From assembly GCA_019057775.1 (NCBI GenBank), contig JAHLWT010000213.1, forward strand, positions 1 to 26,545: DNA of 26,545 bases. Direction: 5' to 3'. The notes beneath the pieces are model-generated. The model saw nothing but the letters and a program-made list of their open reading frames with translations. It had not been told where the DNA came from and made no database searches. Shown here piece by piece: positions 7,378-14,141 of the stretch. The position numbers were made by a program, and so were the translations under genes. Within the stretch, counting starts at the first letter, position 1. Each line of letters begins with the position of its first letter. The stretch comes from Promethearchaeota archaeon (GTDB lineage Archaea > Asgardarchaeota > Lokiarchaeia > Sigynarchaeales > SOKP01).

Positions 7378-9039
7378 ATGGAAAAAGATGTATTTACGTT
7401 TATAGTAGGAGGGAAGGCTGGAGAAGGTGTTAAGAAAGCAGGTTCTGTAGCATCACATATTTTTTCATCATTGGGTCGACAAGTATTTCAGATGGATGAC
7501 TACATGAGTTTAATTAGGGGTGGTCATAATTTCTCTGTGGTAAGTACTGCAAACAGATGGATTGCGAGTCATTATATGAAAGCAAATTTAATTGTCAATT
7601 TTGATAAGAGAAGTTGTGAGGTGCATATGAATGATATTGATGTTGAAGGAATAAGAATCTTCAATTCTGATGAGCAAGATAATATCAATGGTATTGGAAT
7701 TCCATTGAGTACAGAAGCAGAAAAATACCCTATGAAAAAATTAATGTATGGAGTAGGCGCTGTTGCGATTCTATCTTCAGTAATTGGGTTTCAAAAAGAA
7801 CAGATGAACGAGGTAATAAGATCCCAATATCCAAGAGGAATTGATGATAACATTGCTTTCGCCAACAGTATTTATGATATTGTAAATCCTGAATGTGGAA
7901 ATAAATACACTTTAGAAAAAGGGTATAAAACACGGCCCATAATTACAGGGAATGAAGCAATAAGTTTAGGAGCAATAGCGGGTGGTTTAGATATATATTA
8001 TGCTTATCCTATGACTCCTGCATCGACAATTTTACATTTCTTAGCTAAGCAAGCAGAAAATTTTGGATTAGCTGTTGTCCATGCTGAAAGTGAAATTGCT
8101 GTAATTAATATGGCAATTGGTTCTGCGTTTACAGGAGCTAAATCTATGGTAGGAACGAGTGGTGGAGGGTTTGCCCTCATGACTGAAGGTTTTTCATTAG
8201 CAGGAATCACAGAAGCGCCGATACTTGTTATTTTATCACAACGACCTGGACCTGCAACAGGTGTTCCAACTTACACAGAGCAAGCAGATTTGAATTTTGC
8301 TCTCTCAGCAGGACACGGAGATTTTCTAAGGATTGTAGCATCCCCCGGAACTATAGAAGAAGCTTATTATTTAACAGCCGAGATGCTGGATCTAGTATGG
8401 AAATTTCAAACACCAGGTATTCTAATTACTGAAAAACATCTATCAGAAAGCAATATGACGATTGATTTGGAAATTGAAAAAGTAAAATGGGCAGAAGCAA
8501 AATTGCACGAAAGTGGAGAATATAAAAGATATCTCGATACAAGCAACGGAATTTCCCCCATGTTATTCCCTCCTTCTAAAAATGTAATAAAATGGAATAG
8601 TTATGAACATGATGAATTTGGAATTACCACTGAAAATGCTGAATTGATAGCAAAAATGCATGATAAGAGAAATAAAAAATTAAATGCACTTACGGAGTAT
8701 CTAAAAAGTCAATTCACTATCAATATTATTCGAGGGGAAAATCCCACTAACATTTTCACATATGGTTCTACTTACATGAGCGTAATAGAAGCCCTTAGAT
8801 ATGGAAAAATGAACCCAACAATTGTCCAACCACTGTTCCTCAGCCCATTACCTACTTGGGAGTTAGACGAATTTAAGAATCAAGATAATATTGTAATCGA
8901 GCAAAGCTCTACGGGACAGTTTGCTGAACTTCTAAAAGGAAAGGCAGGGCTTACCGTAAGGAGTACGATTAAACGGTATGATGGTCGTCCCTTTGAACCT
9001 GTTGAATTATCACAAAAAATCAAAGAGGTGCTTCAATAA
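7378..9039 (+). CDS. korA: 2-oxoacid:ferredoxin oxidoreductase, fused gamma-alpha subunit
   Basis: About 553 aa from the ATG at 7378. A GTG nine bases upstream is also possible, but it overlaps the AAGGTG that is well spaced for the ATG. Residues ~5-180 are the gamma domain (GGKAGEGVKKAG, then MSLIRGGHNFSVV). From ~190 the alpha domain starts (GNEAISLGAIAGGLD) with the hallmark YAYPMTPAS near residue 210 (usually YPITPSS) and GTSGGGFALMTEG. The C-terminal part continues as in alpha chains. The alpha-gamma fusion is the layout of archaeal two-subunit OFORs. With KorB it oxidises a 2-oxoacid to acyl-CoA and CO2 and reduces ferredoxin, or runs in reverse. Which 2-oxoacid is used cannot be read. 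No delta ferredoxin subunit is adjacent, as in two-subunit enzymes. Confidence 0.92.
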   Translation: MEKDVFTFIVGGKAGEGVKKAGSVASHIFSSLGRQVFQMDDYMSLIRGGHNFSVVSTANRWIASHYMKANLIVNFDKRSCEVHMNDIDVEGIRIFNSDEQDNINGIGIPLSTEAEKYPMKKLMYGVGAVAILSSVIGFQKEQMNEVIRSQYPRGIDDNIAFANSIYDIVNPECGNKYTLEKGYKTRPIITGNEAISLGAIAGGLDIYYAYPMTPASTILHFLAKQAENFGLAVVHAESEIAVINMAIGSAFTGAKSMVGTSGGGFALMTEGFSLAGITEAPILVILSQRPGPATGVPTYTEQADLNFALSAGHGDFLRIVASPGTIEEAYYLTAEMLDLVWKFQTPGILITEKHLSESNMTIDLEIEKVKWAEAKLHESGEYKRYLDTSNGISPMLFPPSKNVIKWNSYEHDEFGITTENAELIAKMHDKRNKKLNALTEYLKSQFTINIIRGENPTNIFTYGSTYMSVIEALRYGKMNPTIVQPLFLSPLPTWELDEFKNQDNIVIEQSSTGQFAELLKGKAGLTVRSTIKRYDGRPFEPVELSQKIKEVLQ

Positions 9040-9040
9040 A

Positions 9041-9883
9041 ATGGAAAATCTTAAAACAAATGCAGAAATAACATGGTGTCCTGGCTGTGGTAACTTTGGT
9101 ATCTTTACGGCTATAAGGAATGCAATTCCAATATTAGAGCAAAAAGGGATAAAAAGAGAAAATATAATTATGACCGCTGGAATAGGTTGTCATGCGAAAA
9201 TTTTTGATTATCTAAATTTAAGTGGGTTTTATGGACTGCACGGACGTAATTGTTCAAATTCCGAAGGCATTAAAATAGCAAATCCAGATTTAAAAATAAT
9301 TAACTTTTCCGGAGATGCAAATGGATTAGCGGAAGGATTAGCACATACAATGTTCGCAGCAAAAAGAAACCAAGATATAACATTTATTTTACATAATAAC
9401 AGTGTATACGCTCTCACAACGGGTCAATTTTCTCCATTAGCAGAAAAAGGTTGGAAAGGTCCTTCAACTCCAAAGGGAAGTTTTGAGATTCCTTTCAATC
9501 CTATTTCTTTACTTATTGAGGTTGGTGCTACATTTGTTGCCAGGTGTTATGCTGGTGAAATTGATCACTTGACTGAAACTCTAGTTAAAGCTATAGAGCA
9601 TGAGGGTTTTTCCTTCATCGAAGTTTTGCAACCTGCCATGCCTTATCATAAATGGGAGGAATTTAAGGATAGAATTGAATATATTGATAAAGAACCAAAG
9701 ACAAAGGAAGATGCTTTAACTGTCGCGAGGAATTTACATAGGTTTACTATTGGAATTTTTTATCAAGCTAACAGACAAGTATATCATAAGGGATTATATG
9801 GAGATCATAACCCTATAACTAACAGACTGTCAAGGAATACACGATTAGATAAAATCAGCAAAATTCTTGGATTTAAAAAATGA
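9041..9883 (+). CDS. korB: 2-oxoacid:ferredoxin oxidoreductase beta subunit (TPP-binding)
   Basis: 280 aa starting at the ATG at 9041, 1 bp after the korA stop, with GAGGTG upstream; a longer upstream frame runs inside korA and lacks family similarity. Cluster cysteines C13 and C16 (WCPGCGNFG) and C50 (GIGCHAK) are present. The TPP/Mg site is GDANGLAEGLAHTMFAAKRN with HNNSVYALTTGQFSPLAEKG, as in the family. The usual fourth cluster cysteine, in the '.vLqPC' segment, is replaced: the sequence reads EVLQPAMPYHKW, with A199. The [4Fe-4S] cluster may use another ligand, or the enzyme may be altered. A related 3' tail (30 codons) survives as a relic at 13777-13866. TGATAAA-G-TTTATCA at 9881-9895 overlaps the stop and may form a small hairpin. 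Confidence 0.92.
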   Translation: MENLKTNAEITWCPGCGNFGIFTAIRNAIPILEQKGIKRENIIMTAGIGCHAKIFDYLNLSGFYGLHGRNCSNSEGIKIANPDLKIINFSGDANGLAEGLAHTMFAAKRNQDITFILHNNSVYALTTGQFSPLAEKGWKGPSTPKGSFEIPFNPISLLIEVGATFVARCYAGEIDHLTETLVKAIEHEGFSFIEVLQPAMPYHKWEEFKDRIEYIDKEPKTKEDALTVARNLHRFTIGIFYQANRQVYHKGLYGDHNPITNRLSRNTRLDKISKILGFKK

Positions 9884-10064
9884 TAAAGTTTATCATAAAG
9901 AATAATATGAAGATTTTAATCCAATTACTAAAAAACGATCAAGGGAAATTTGGTTATAAAAATTAGAACGATCTTAAAGTTAAGTTAATAATTCCCTTAG
10001 TCGATTTAAATTATGGATGATTATAATCTTGTAGTTAATATTTGAAAAGAGAACTGAAATAATA

Positions 10065-10115
10065 AAAACAAAAAAAAAAGGATCAAAGGATTTATAGTCA
10101 AAATACCTTTGAACC
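10065..10115 (-). terminator. Hairpin plus T-tract terminator of the dsr/tus operon
   Basis: Arms GGATCAAAGG (10080-10089) and CCTTTGAACC (10106-10115) pair over 10 bp with one mismatch around a 16-base loop. Read on the minus strand, the stem is followed at once by CTTTTTTTTTTG and more T. It lies 17 bp past the dsrH stop, where an operon-end terminator is expected. Confidence 0.65.
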
Positions 10116-10132
10116 AAATATTTATAAAAAAT

Positions 10133-10429
10133 CTACATATTTATTATCGTGTCTTGGGTTAACACTAGGTCAATTATCTCTTCATAGTTAATTAAATTAA
10201 CTTTTTCGAAGATCAAATTTTTTAATCCCCTAATTTCAACATCATCTTTACAAGCCATAACAGTTCTATTTTGATTGAGTGCTTTTGAAATTTCGCTATT
10301 ATGTTTACTTGCAAAATAAACTGCGTTTTGGAGTAATAATATTGAAATATCGTCTTCTTGATTTTCTAAAGCAAGGTTTATTCCTGTTGCATCTTCACTC
10401 GTAATAAAATATAATATCTTCTTTTCCAT
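10133..10429 (-). CDS. dsrH: DsrH/TusB-like sulfur relay protein
   Basis: 98 aa, the normal size. Family features: N-terminal ILYFITSEDATG, then DISILLLQNAVYFA (in TusB 'vLLlqdGVy'), MACKDDVEIRGL ('al..D..aRGl') and the closing NLINYEEIIDLVL. TusB/DsrH is the small third member of the DsrEFH/TusDCB hexamer, which hands persulfide sulfur between TusA and later acceptors. A cysteine sits in MACKDD. Last gene of the minus-strand operon, 13 bp after dsrF and followed by a clear hairpin/T-tract terminator. Confidence 0.75.
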   Translation of the reverse strand: MEKKILYFITSEDATGINLALENQEDDISILLLQNAVYFASKHNSEISKALNQNRTVMACKDDVEIRGLKNLIFEKVNLINYEEIIDLVLTQDTIINM

Positions 10430-10442
10430 TATATATCACCTC

Positions 10443-10787
10443 TTAAAACGGAATAGCAACATCGCAATCCGCTAGTATTTTTAAGATTTCTCCATGTTCT
10501 TTAATTATCACTTCATCACTTAAATCATTTTGAGTTAGTCCCCTTTCATCAAGAGATTTTTTATCAAGGATAATATCTAAGTCAATTCCTCTTAAGAAAT
10601 TTATATGTGTTTGGTACATTGTCTTATCTACATCGCGCAAAAAGGCAAATACTGCATCGTTAATAACTAATATAATTGGTTCAAAATCGCCACTAACCGC
10701 AACTGCCATTCTTAATCCTTCAACGGGATATAAAGTTCCATGAGGGGGTTGTCTTAAAACGATTACCACAATTTTTTCTTCAGACAT
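10443..10787 (-). CDS. dsrF: DsrF/TusC-like sulfur relay protein
   Basis: 114 aa. The start MSEEKIVVIVLRQPPHGTLY followed by EGLRMAVAVSG matches TusC/DsrF ('hPPyGs..areGLdaala'). The next strand (PIILVINDAVFAFL) matches the 'v.lf.ddgV..L' core of the DsrE fold. There is no cysteine anywhere in the protein, in line with TusC/DsrF being a non-catalytic partner. It lies between dsrE (12-bp gap) and dsrH (13-bp gap). Confidence 0.75.
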   Translation of the reverse strand: MSEEKIVVIVLRQPPHGTLYPVEGLRMAVAVSGDFEPIILVINDAVFAFLRDVDKTMYQTHINFLRGIDLDIILDKKSLDERGLTQNDLSDEVIIKEHGEILKILADCDVAIPF

Positions 10788-10799
10788 TTTTTTTTCACC

Positions 10800-11171
10800 T
10801 TAGTTTATCACAATTAATTTATCTGTCAGTTCAATAATTTTTGCCAAATCTGGTGTACCTGCTCTTTTTATATCAGCGCCATTGCACTCTTTTCGATTGA
10901 GACAATTCTTCAAAGTACCTCTTACTAAAAGACATAAATTACAGAGACGAATAATAGCACCTTTAGCGAGGATTTTTCTAAATCCTTTCTCGATATTATA
11001 TATACCTTCAATGTCCTTTTGATCACGTAGAACAGCATTTACAGCATCCATATAACAGAAAATACGAACCTCATGTCCTTTGTCTAAAGCGGCGTTTGCT
11101 ATTTTACATACAGTTTCAGGGCCTTGTGCTTGATAAGGTCCAGAGAAAAAAAGAATACCTATCTTTGCCAT
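10800..11171 (-). CDS. dsrE: DsrE/TusD-like sulfurtransferase subunit
   Basis: 123 aa from the ATG at 11171. A longer in-frame start at 11234 would overlap the transporter gene and adds unrelated residues; the shorter start has a GGAG site and begins with the family's strand, AKIGILFFSGPY. The DsrE fold follows: ETVCKIANAALDKGHEVRIFCYMDAV. The sulfur-carrying cysteine of TusD/DsrE (near residue 78) is matched by C77 or C80 in AIIRLCNLCLLVRG. Two more cysteines (C90, C96) follow. It would accept sulfane sulfur from TusA within a DsrEFH complex. It starts 20 bp after the YeeE/YedE stop. No dsrAB or dsrC is in the window, so a role in sulfur oxidation or reduction versus tRNA thiolation stays open. 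Confidence 0.82.
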   Translation of the reverse strand: MAKIGILFFSGPYQAQGPETVCKIANAALDKGHEVRIFCYMDAVNAVLRDQKDIEGIYNIEKGFRKILAKGAIIRLCNLCLLVRGTLKNCLNRKECNGADIKRAGTPDLAKIIELTDKLIVIN

Positions 11172-11191
11172 AATAATAGATTCTCCATTTT

Positions 11192-12253
11192 CTAAGATTT
11201 TCTCATGAACATCAAGTATGCCATTACCCAGCATCCTAAGATTATAAAAGCTCCGGCCAGTAAGCTACCTACGGAAAGAAGTGGAAATCCACTTAAAATA
11301 TTTCCAATATTACATCCCATTGCGGTTACTGCTCCAAAACCCATTGCAACTCCACCGATGAATTGGAGTAAAATCTTCTTTCCATCTTTTGGCGTTCTTA
11401 ACTTGAATTCCTTTGCGATTATTGCCACTATAAATGCTCCAATCACCACACCAAGTACTAAGAAAGTCTCCCAACCTAATGCTGCTGTATCTCCAGTAAT
11501 CCAATATTTATTCCAACCTATCCATCCACCAGTAATACCTAAAGGATAATTACGACCAGCGGCAGCTGATGAAATATATGCAAACCAACCCAAGATTCCA
11601 ATAGCAATTCCTGTTGGAGCCCAATGCCATCCTCTTTTAAAAATTTTAACACCTAAATCGGAAAAATCAAGCATGGGTTTATTTTCCTCTTTCTTACCTT
11701 TTAATTCTTTATATATCCAAAAGAATGCTATAAGACCAATCCCCACGATACCAATAATTAACATAAATATTGGTGTTAAATCTCCAAAAACGGTAAGACT
11801 ACTTCCATCCGAATTTGTTATTCTGGTTTCTGTTTGCAAAAATTTTGCCATAGGGTTTAATGCTCCAAACTTTGTAAAATAAGCTGTAGCACCAAATCCC
11901 AAAAGCGCCATTAAAGAACCCATCATACCTTCACCGACACGATATGTTGTTCCACTAGCACAACCAGCTGCTAGAACCATCCCTATTCCAAAGATAAAAC
12001 CACCTACTATATTTGCTCCCCAAGAAAAAGCTTTTGGGTTCAATGTTATGATCCCTGTAAACGACATTATCGCAAATCCTAGCATTGCAACGAGAATTGC
12101 AAGTATTACAGATTTCAATAACTTATATTCTTTCAATAGGATTACATCTCTGAAAGCAGAGTTCATACAAAAGCGACCACGTTGTAAAATAATACCAAAA
12201 ATAATTCCGAGGATGAGTCCAGGAATTAATACTGTTAAAATATCTATTGCCAT
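11192..12253 (-). CDS. YeeE/YedE-family (TsuA-like) sulfur-compound transporter
   Basis: 353 aa, a polytopic membrane protein with about nine to ten hydrophobic segments and a charged loop near 183-200. The three cysteine motifs of the family are present: C29 in GRFCMNSAFRD, C98 in AAGCASGTTYRVGEGM and C314 in TAMGCNIGNILSG. In TsuA such cysteines line the path and bind thiosulfate, so thiosulfate or another sulfane-sulfur compound is the likely substrate. The gene lies between tusA (16-bp gap) and dsrE (20-bp gap), which strongly supports a link between uptake and sulfur relay. Shine-Dalgarno GAGG lies upstream of the ATG at 12253. Confidence 0.88.
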   Translation of the reverse strand: MAIDILTVLIPGLILGIIFGIILQRGRFCMNSAFRDVILLKEYKLLKSVILAILVAMLGFAIMSFTGIITLNPKAFSWGANIVGGFIFGIGMVLAAGCASGTTYRVGEGMMGSLMALLGFGATAYFTKFGALNPMAKFLQTETRITNSDGSSLTVFGDLTPIFMLIIGIVGIGLIAFFWIYKELKGKKEENKPMLDFSDLGVKIFKRGWHWAPTGIAIGILGWFAYISSAAAGRNYPLGITGGWIGWNKYWITGDTAALGWETFLVLGVVIGAFIVAIIAKEFKLRTPKDGKKILLQFIGGVAMGFGAVTAMGCNIGNILSGFPLLSVGSLLAGAFIILGCWVMAYLMFMRKS

Positions 12254-12269
12254 TTTTTTATTCCTCTTA

Positions 12270-12503
12270 TTATTTAATTTTTACTACTATTTCCCATTCA
12301 GAAGTTCCAACTTTATCTACGGAAAGAACTTCATTTCCCATAGATTTCATTGTTTCAGGAATTCTTTCTGCGGAGAGAGGATAATCAACATGGATCTTTA
12401 AAATTTCTCCTGAATTCATCTTCTTTGCTTTTCTTTTGCTTTTCACATCTGGGTAGGGGCATACTTCTCCCCTACAATCTAAAGTATCTGAAATATCAAC
12501 CAT
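12270..12503 (-). CDS. tusA: TusA-family sulfur carrier protein
   Basis: 77 aa. The signature LDCRGEVCPYPDVKSKRKAK holds the CPxP motif with the persulfide-carrying C15; an extra C10 lies five residues earlier. The rest is a typical TusA two-layer fold (ILKIHVDYPLSAERIPETM, ending in EWEIVVKIK). TusA passes activated sulfur from a sulfurtransferase or transporter to DsrE. It opens the minus-strand operon tusA-yeeE-dsrE-dsrF-dsrH. Confidence 0.9.
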   Translation of the reverse strand: MVDISDTLDCRGEVCPYPDVKSKRKAKKMNSGEILKIHVDYPLSAERIPETMKSMGNEVLSVDKVGTSEWEIVVKIK

Positions 12504-13054
12504 TTTTTTTCTACTTTTTTAATTTTTTGTATAATTTATTCTCAATTATATTACAATTTTTAATTGATTGATTAATTTTATATTAAAATTATTATAAAGT
12601 TTTGGTTTCAAAAATGAGAGTTTATTCTTTAGATATTGTAAAAGATAAAGAATATTGAAGATGAATATATTAAACCCATATTTGGGCTTAATAAATTCCT
12701 TTTACGGCAATAAAAGTAATTTTTTAAATGTATGTTCATATTTAAATATTCTTTATTTTTTCATTACATTTCCAAATATATTCTCATGTATTTAATTACA
12801 AATTCAAAGTTTTTTTGATTAAGATTAATATTATAGAATTACTAAAAATCTTATATTTATCGGATACCACCCTTTTATCATTCTTTCACTAAAATTCTAC
12901 CAAAAAACTTTTTTTAAAACATTTCTAAATATTTGGTAATTAATATTGAGTTGAATATATAATATGATAATCTATAATTTTAAAGGAATAGAATTATAAA
13001 TGATATTACGAATTGTAACTAAATTCAATCGGAATTAAGTATTTTAATAAGAAA
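12504..13054. promoter_or_regulatory. Divergent intergenic region between the sulfur operon and its putative regulator
   Basis: 551 bp, very A/T-rich, no coding frame of note. It must hold the promoter of tusA (leftward) and of the Lrp-type gene (rightward). The only strong local structure is the dyad at 12670-12691, listed separately. Many TATA-like stretches prevent a confident box assignment. Confidence 0.4.
12670..12691. promoter_or_regulatory. Dyad-symmetric candidate operator
   Basis: TTAAACCCA and TGGGCTTAA flank a TATT spacer; eight of nine positions pair. The C/G core stands out in a region that is otherwise almost all A/T. It lies ~165 bp before tusA and ~365 bp before the Lrp-type gene. 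It could be a binding site for the dimeric regulator encoded next door, or a hairpin. Confidence 0.4.
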
Positions 13055-13648
13055 ATGAAAAAGCCAAAACTCAAATTAGATAAGGTAAATTTAGAAATAT
13101 TTAATTCATTTATTAAAAATGGCAAAATTAATTACTCAAAAATAGGGAATAAGTTAGGAATGTCCCATGTTTCTATAAAAAATAGATTTGAAACATTAAT
13201 TAAAAAAAAAGTAATTAAACCTACAATTTTAGTTAATTTTTCAGATTTAGATTATAAGGTTGGTTGTCTTTTGTTAGAAGTAGGTCCTGAAGCAATAGAT
13301 AAACTTGAGCATATTTATAAAAATTGCCCGAGATTAATATATTCGTTTAATATTATTGGCGAATATAATTTTCTAGTAATCTTTTTTGCGGAAGATTTAG
13401 ATACATTAGAAACCATGATGAAATCTTGCATGCTTTATAATTTAGAAGGTGTACGAAAATCAAATATTTTATTGTTTGGAAAACAAAATGAAAAAATCTA
13501 TTTCCCAATAGATTTCAATATTTTAAGTCAAATAAATGAAAATACCCCATGCGGTACTTGTTGTAAATATTGCAAAGCATTTCTCCAAAAAAGATGTGTT
13601 GGATGTCCTGCCTCCAAATATTATGATGGTCCATTGAAATTAACTTAA
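13055..13648 (+). CDS. Lrp/AsnC-type transcriptional regulator with Cys-rich C-terminal tail
   Basis: 197 aa. Residues ~8-55 form an AsnC-type winged helix (LEIFNSFIKNGKINYSKIGN, recognition helix SHVSIKNRFETL). Residues ~63-145 look like the RAM/AsnC effector domain (strands VGCLLLEVG and YNFLVIFFAED). The tail is unusual: C166, C169, C170, C173, C181 and C184 (CGTCCKYC, then CVGCPASKYYDG), a plausible [Fe-S] or zinc site. It is divergent from the tusA-yeeE-dsrEFH operon, which makes it a candidate regulator of sulfur uptake, perhaps sensing sulfide, persulfide or redox state through the tail. That role is inferred from position only. Confidence 0.78.
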   Translation: MKKPKLKLDKVNLEIFNSFIKNGKINYSKIGNKLGMSHVSIKNRFETLIKKKVIKPTILVNFSDLDYKVGCLLLEVGPEAIDKLEHIYKNCPRLIYSFNIIGEYNFLVIFFAEDLDTLETMMKSCMLYNLEGVRKSNILLFGKQNEKIYFPIDFNILSQINENTPCGTCCKYCKAFLQKRCVGCPASKYYDGPLKLT

Positions 13649-13717
13649 GCTAGAAAAAGTCCTTTAGTTTTTTAGAAGAAGAAACTGAGACACATTTTAA
13701 AATGATTTATAAATATT

Positions 13718-13774
13718 TTAGAGTTTAATGCGGCCTATTGCTCTAAATGGTAAAGATTTATTGAACTTATCATA
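13718..13774 (-). pseudogene. Relic of the 3' end of a UDP-sugar dehydrogenase gene
   Basis: Read on the minus strand it encodes YDKFNKSLPFRAIGRIKL and a stop. The intact dehydrogenase at 19713-21071 ends YDKFNKSLPFRAIGRINL, so one residue differs. The bases are nearly identical as well, so the duplication is recent or under conversion. It stops abruptly at ~13775, where korB-like sequence begins. Confidence 0.88.
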
Positions 13775-13776
13775 AC

Positions 13777-13866
13777 GCATTATATGGAGATCATAATTCT
13801 CTTGTAAATCGCCTCTCGAGAGAAATTCGATTAGAAAATCTCCGAGAAATCCTTAAATCTAAATGA
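13777..13866 (+). pseudogene. Relic of the 3' end of a korB-like gene
   Basis: Thirty codons ending in TGA. They read ALYGDHNSLVNRLSRE, then IRL, and close with EILKSK. The end of korB at 9791-9883 reads GLYGDHNPITNRLSRN, then TRL, and closes with KILGFKK. It is in the same strand and frame logic but clearly more diverged than the dehydrogenase relic beside it, so the source may be a korB paralogue or an allele from another strain. There is no start and no upstream part. Confidence 0.85.
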
Positions 13867-13943
13867 TATAATAATAATTATTACTTTTCACAATTTTGTC
13901 GATCATTTAGACATAAATAAAGGATTAAAAAAACTTATAAATC

Positions 13944-13977
13944 AAATCTAATACTTTTAGTTTGTTAGATTTTTTTT
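13944..13977 (+). terminator. Hairpin with T-tract, plus strand
   Basis: AAATCTAA (13944-13951) pairs perfectly with TTAGATTT (13965-13972) around a 13-base loop; the T run continues to 13977. It is placed to stop transcripts coming from the regulator and relics before the kinase gene. The stem is A/T-rich, so it would be weak. Confidence 0.4.
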
Positions 13978-14141
13978 CTAAAATCCGAAATTTAGATCTA
14001 TTAAAGGTTGAGATTTATTGGATTCAAATCATCAAAATTCTGATGAACACCTAATAGTTCAAAAATTTAAAACAGCTTAAATTTGAAATTAGCATGATTG
14101 TATTATAAAATTTTTTCACACCCATTCATAGAGGAAATAAA

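Larger units (their letters stand above)
13649..14141. other. Intergenic region carrying gene relics and a terminator-like hairpin
   Basis: 493 bp without an intact gene. It holds two adjoining 3' gene fragments (13718-13774 and 13777-13866) and a hairpin with T-tract (13944-13977), each listed separately. The rest is A/T-rich leader DNA of the histidine kinase; GAGG at 14132-14135 serves as its ribosome site. Confidence 0.7.

Noticed and set aside
8978..9883. Longer start of korB at 8978
   Set aside because: The extra residues come from korA read in another frame; ATG 9041 has GAGGTG upstream and gives the family N-terminus.
9881..9895. TGATAAA-G-TTTATCA palindrome as an operator or strong terminator
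   Set aside because: Short, all A/T except one pair, overlaps the korB stop codon and lacks a T-tract.
10800..11234. Longer start of the DsrE gene at 11234
   Set aside because: It would overlap the transporter gene and adds residues unlike the family; the ATG at 11171 has a ribosome site and begins at the first core strand.
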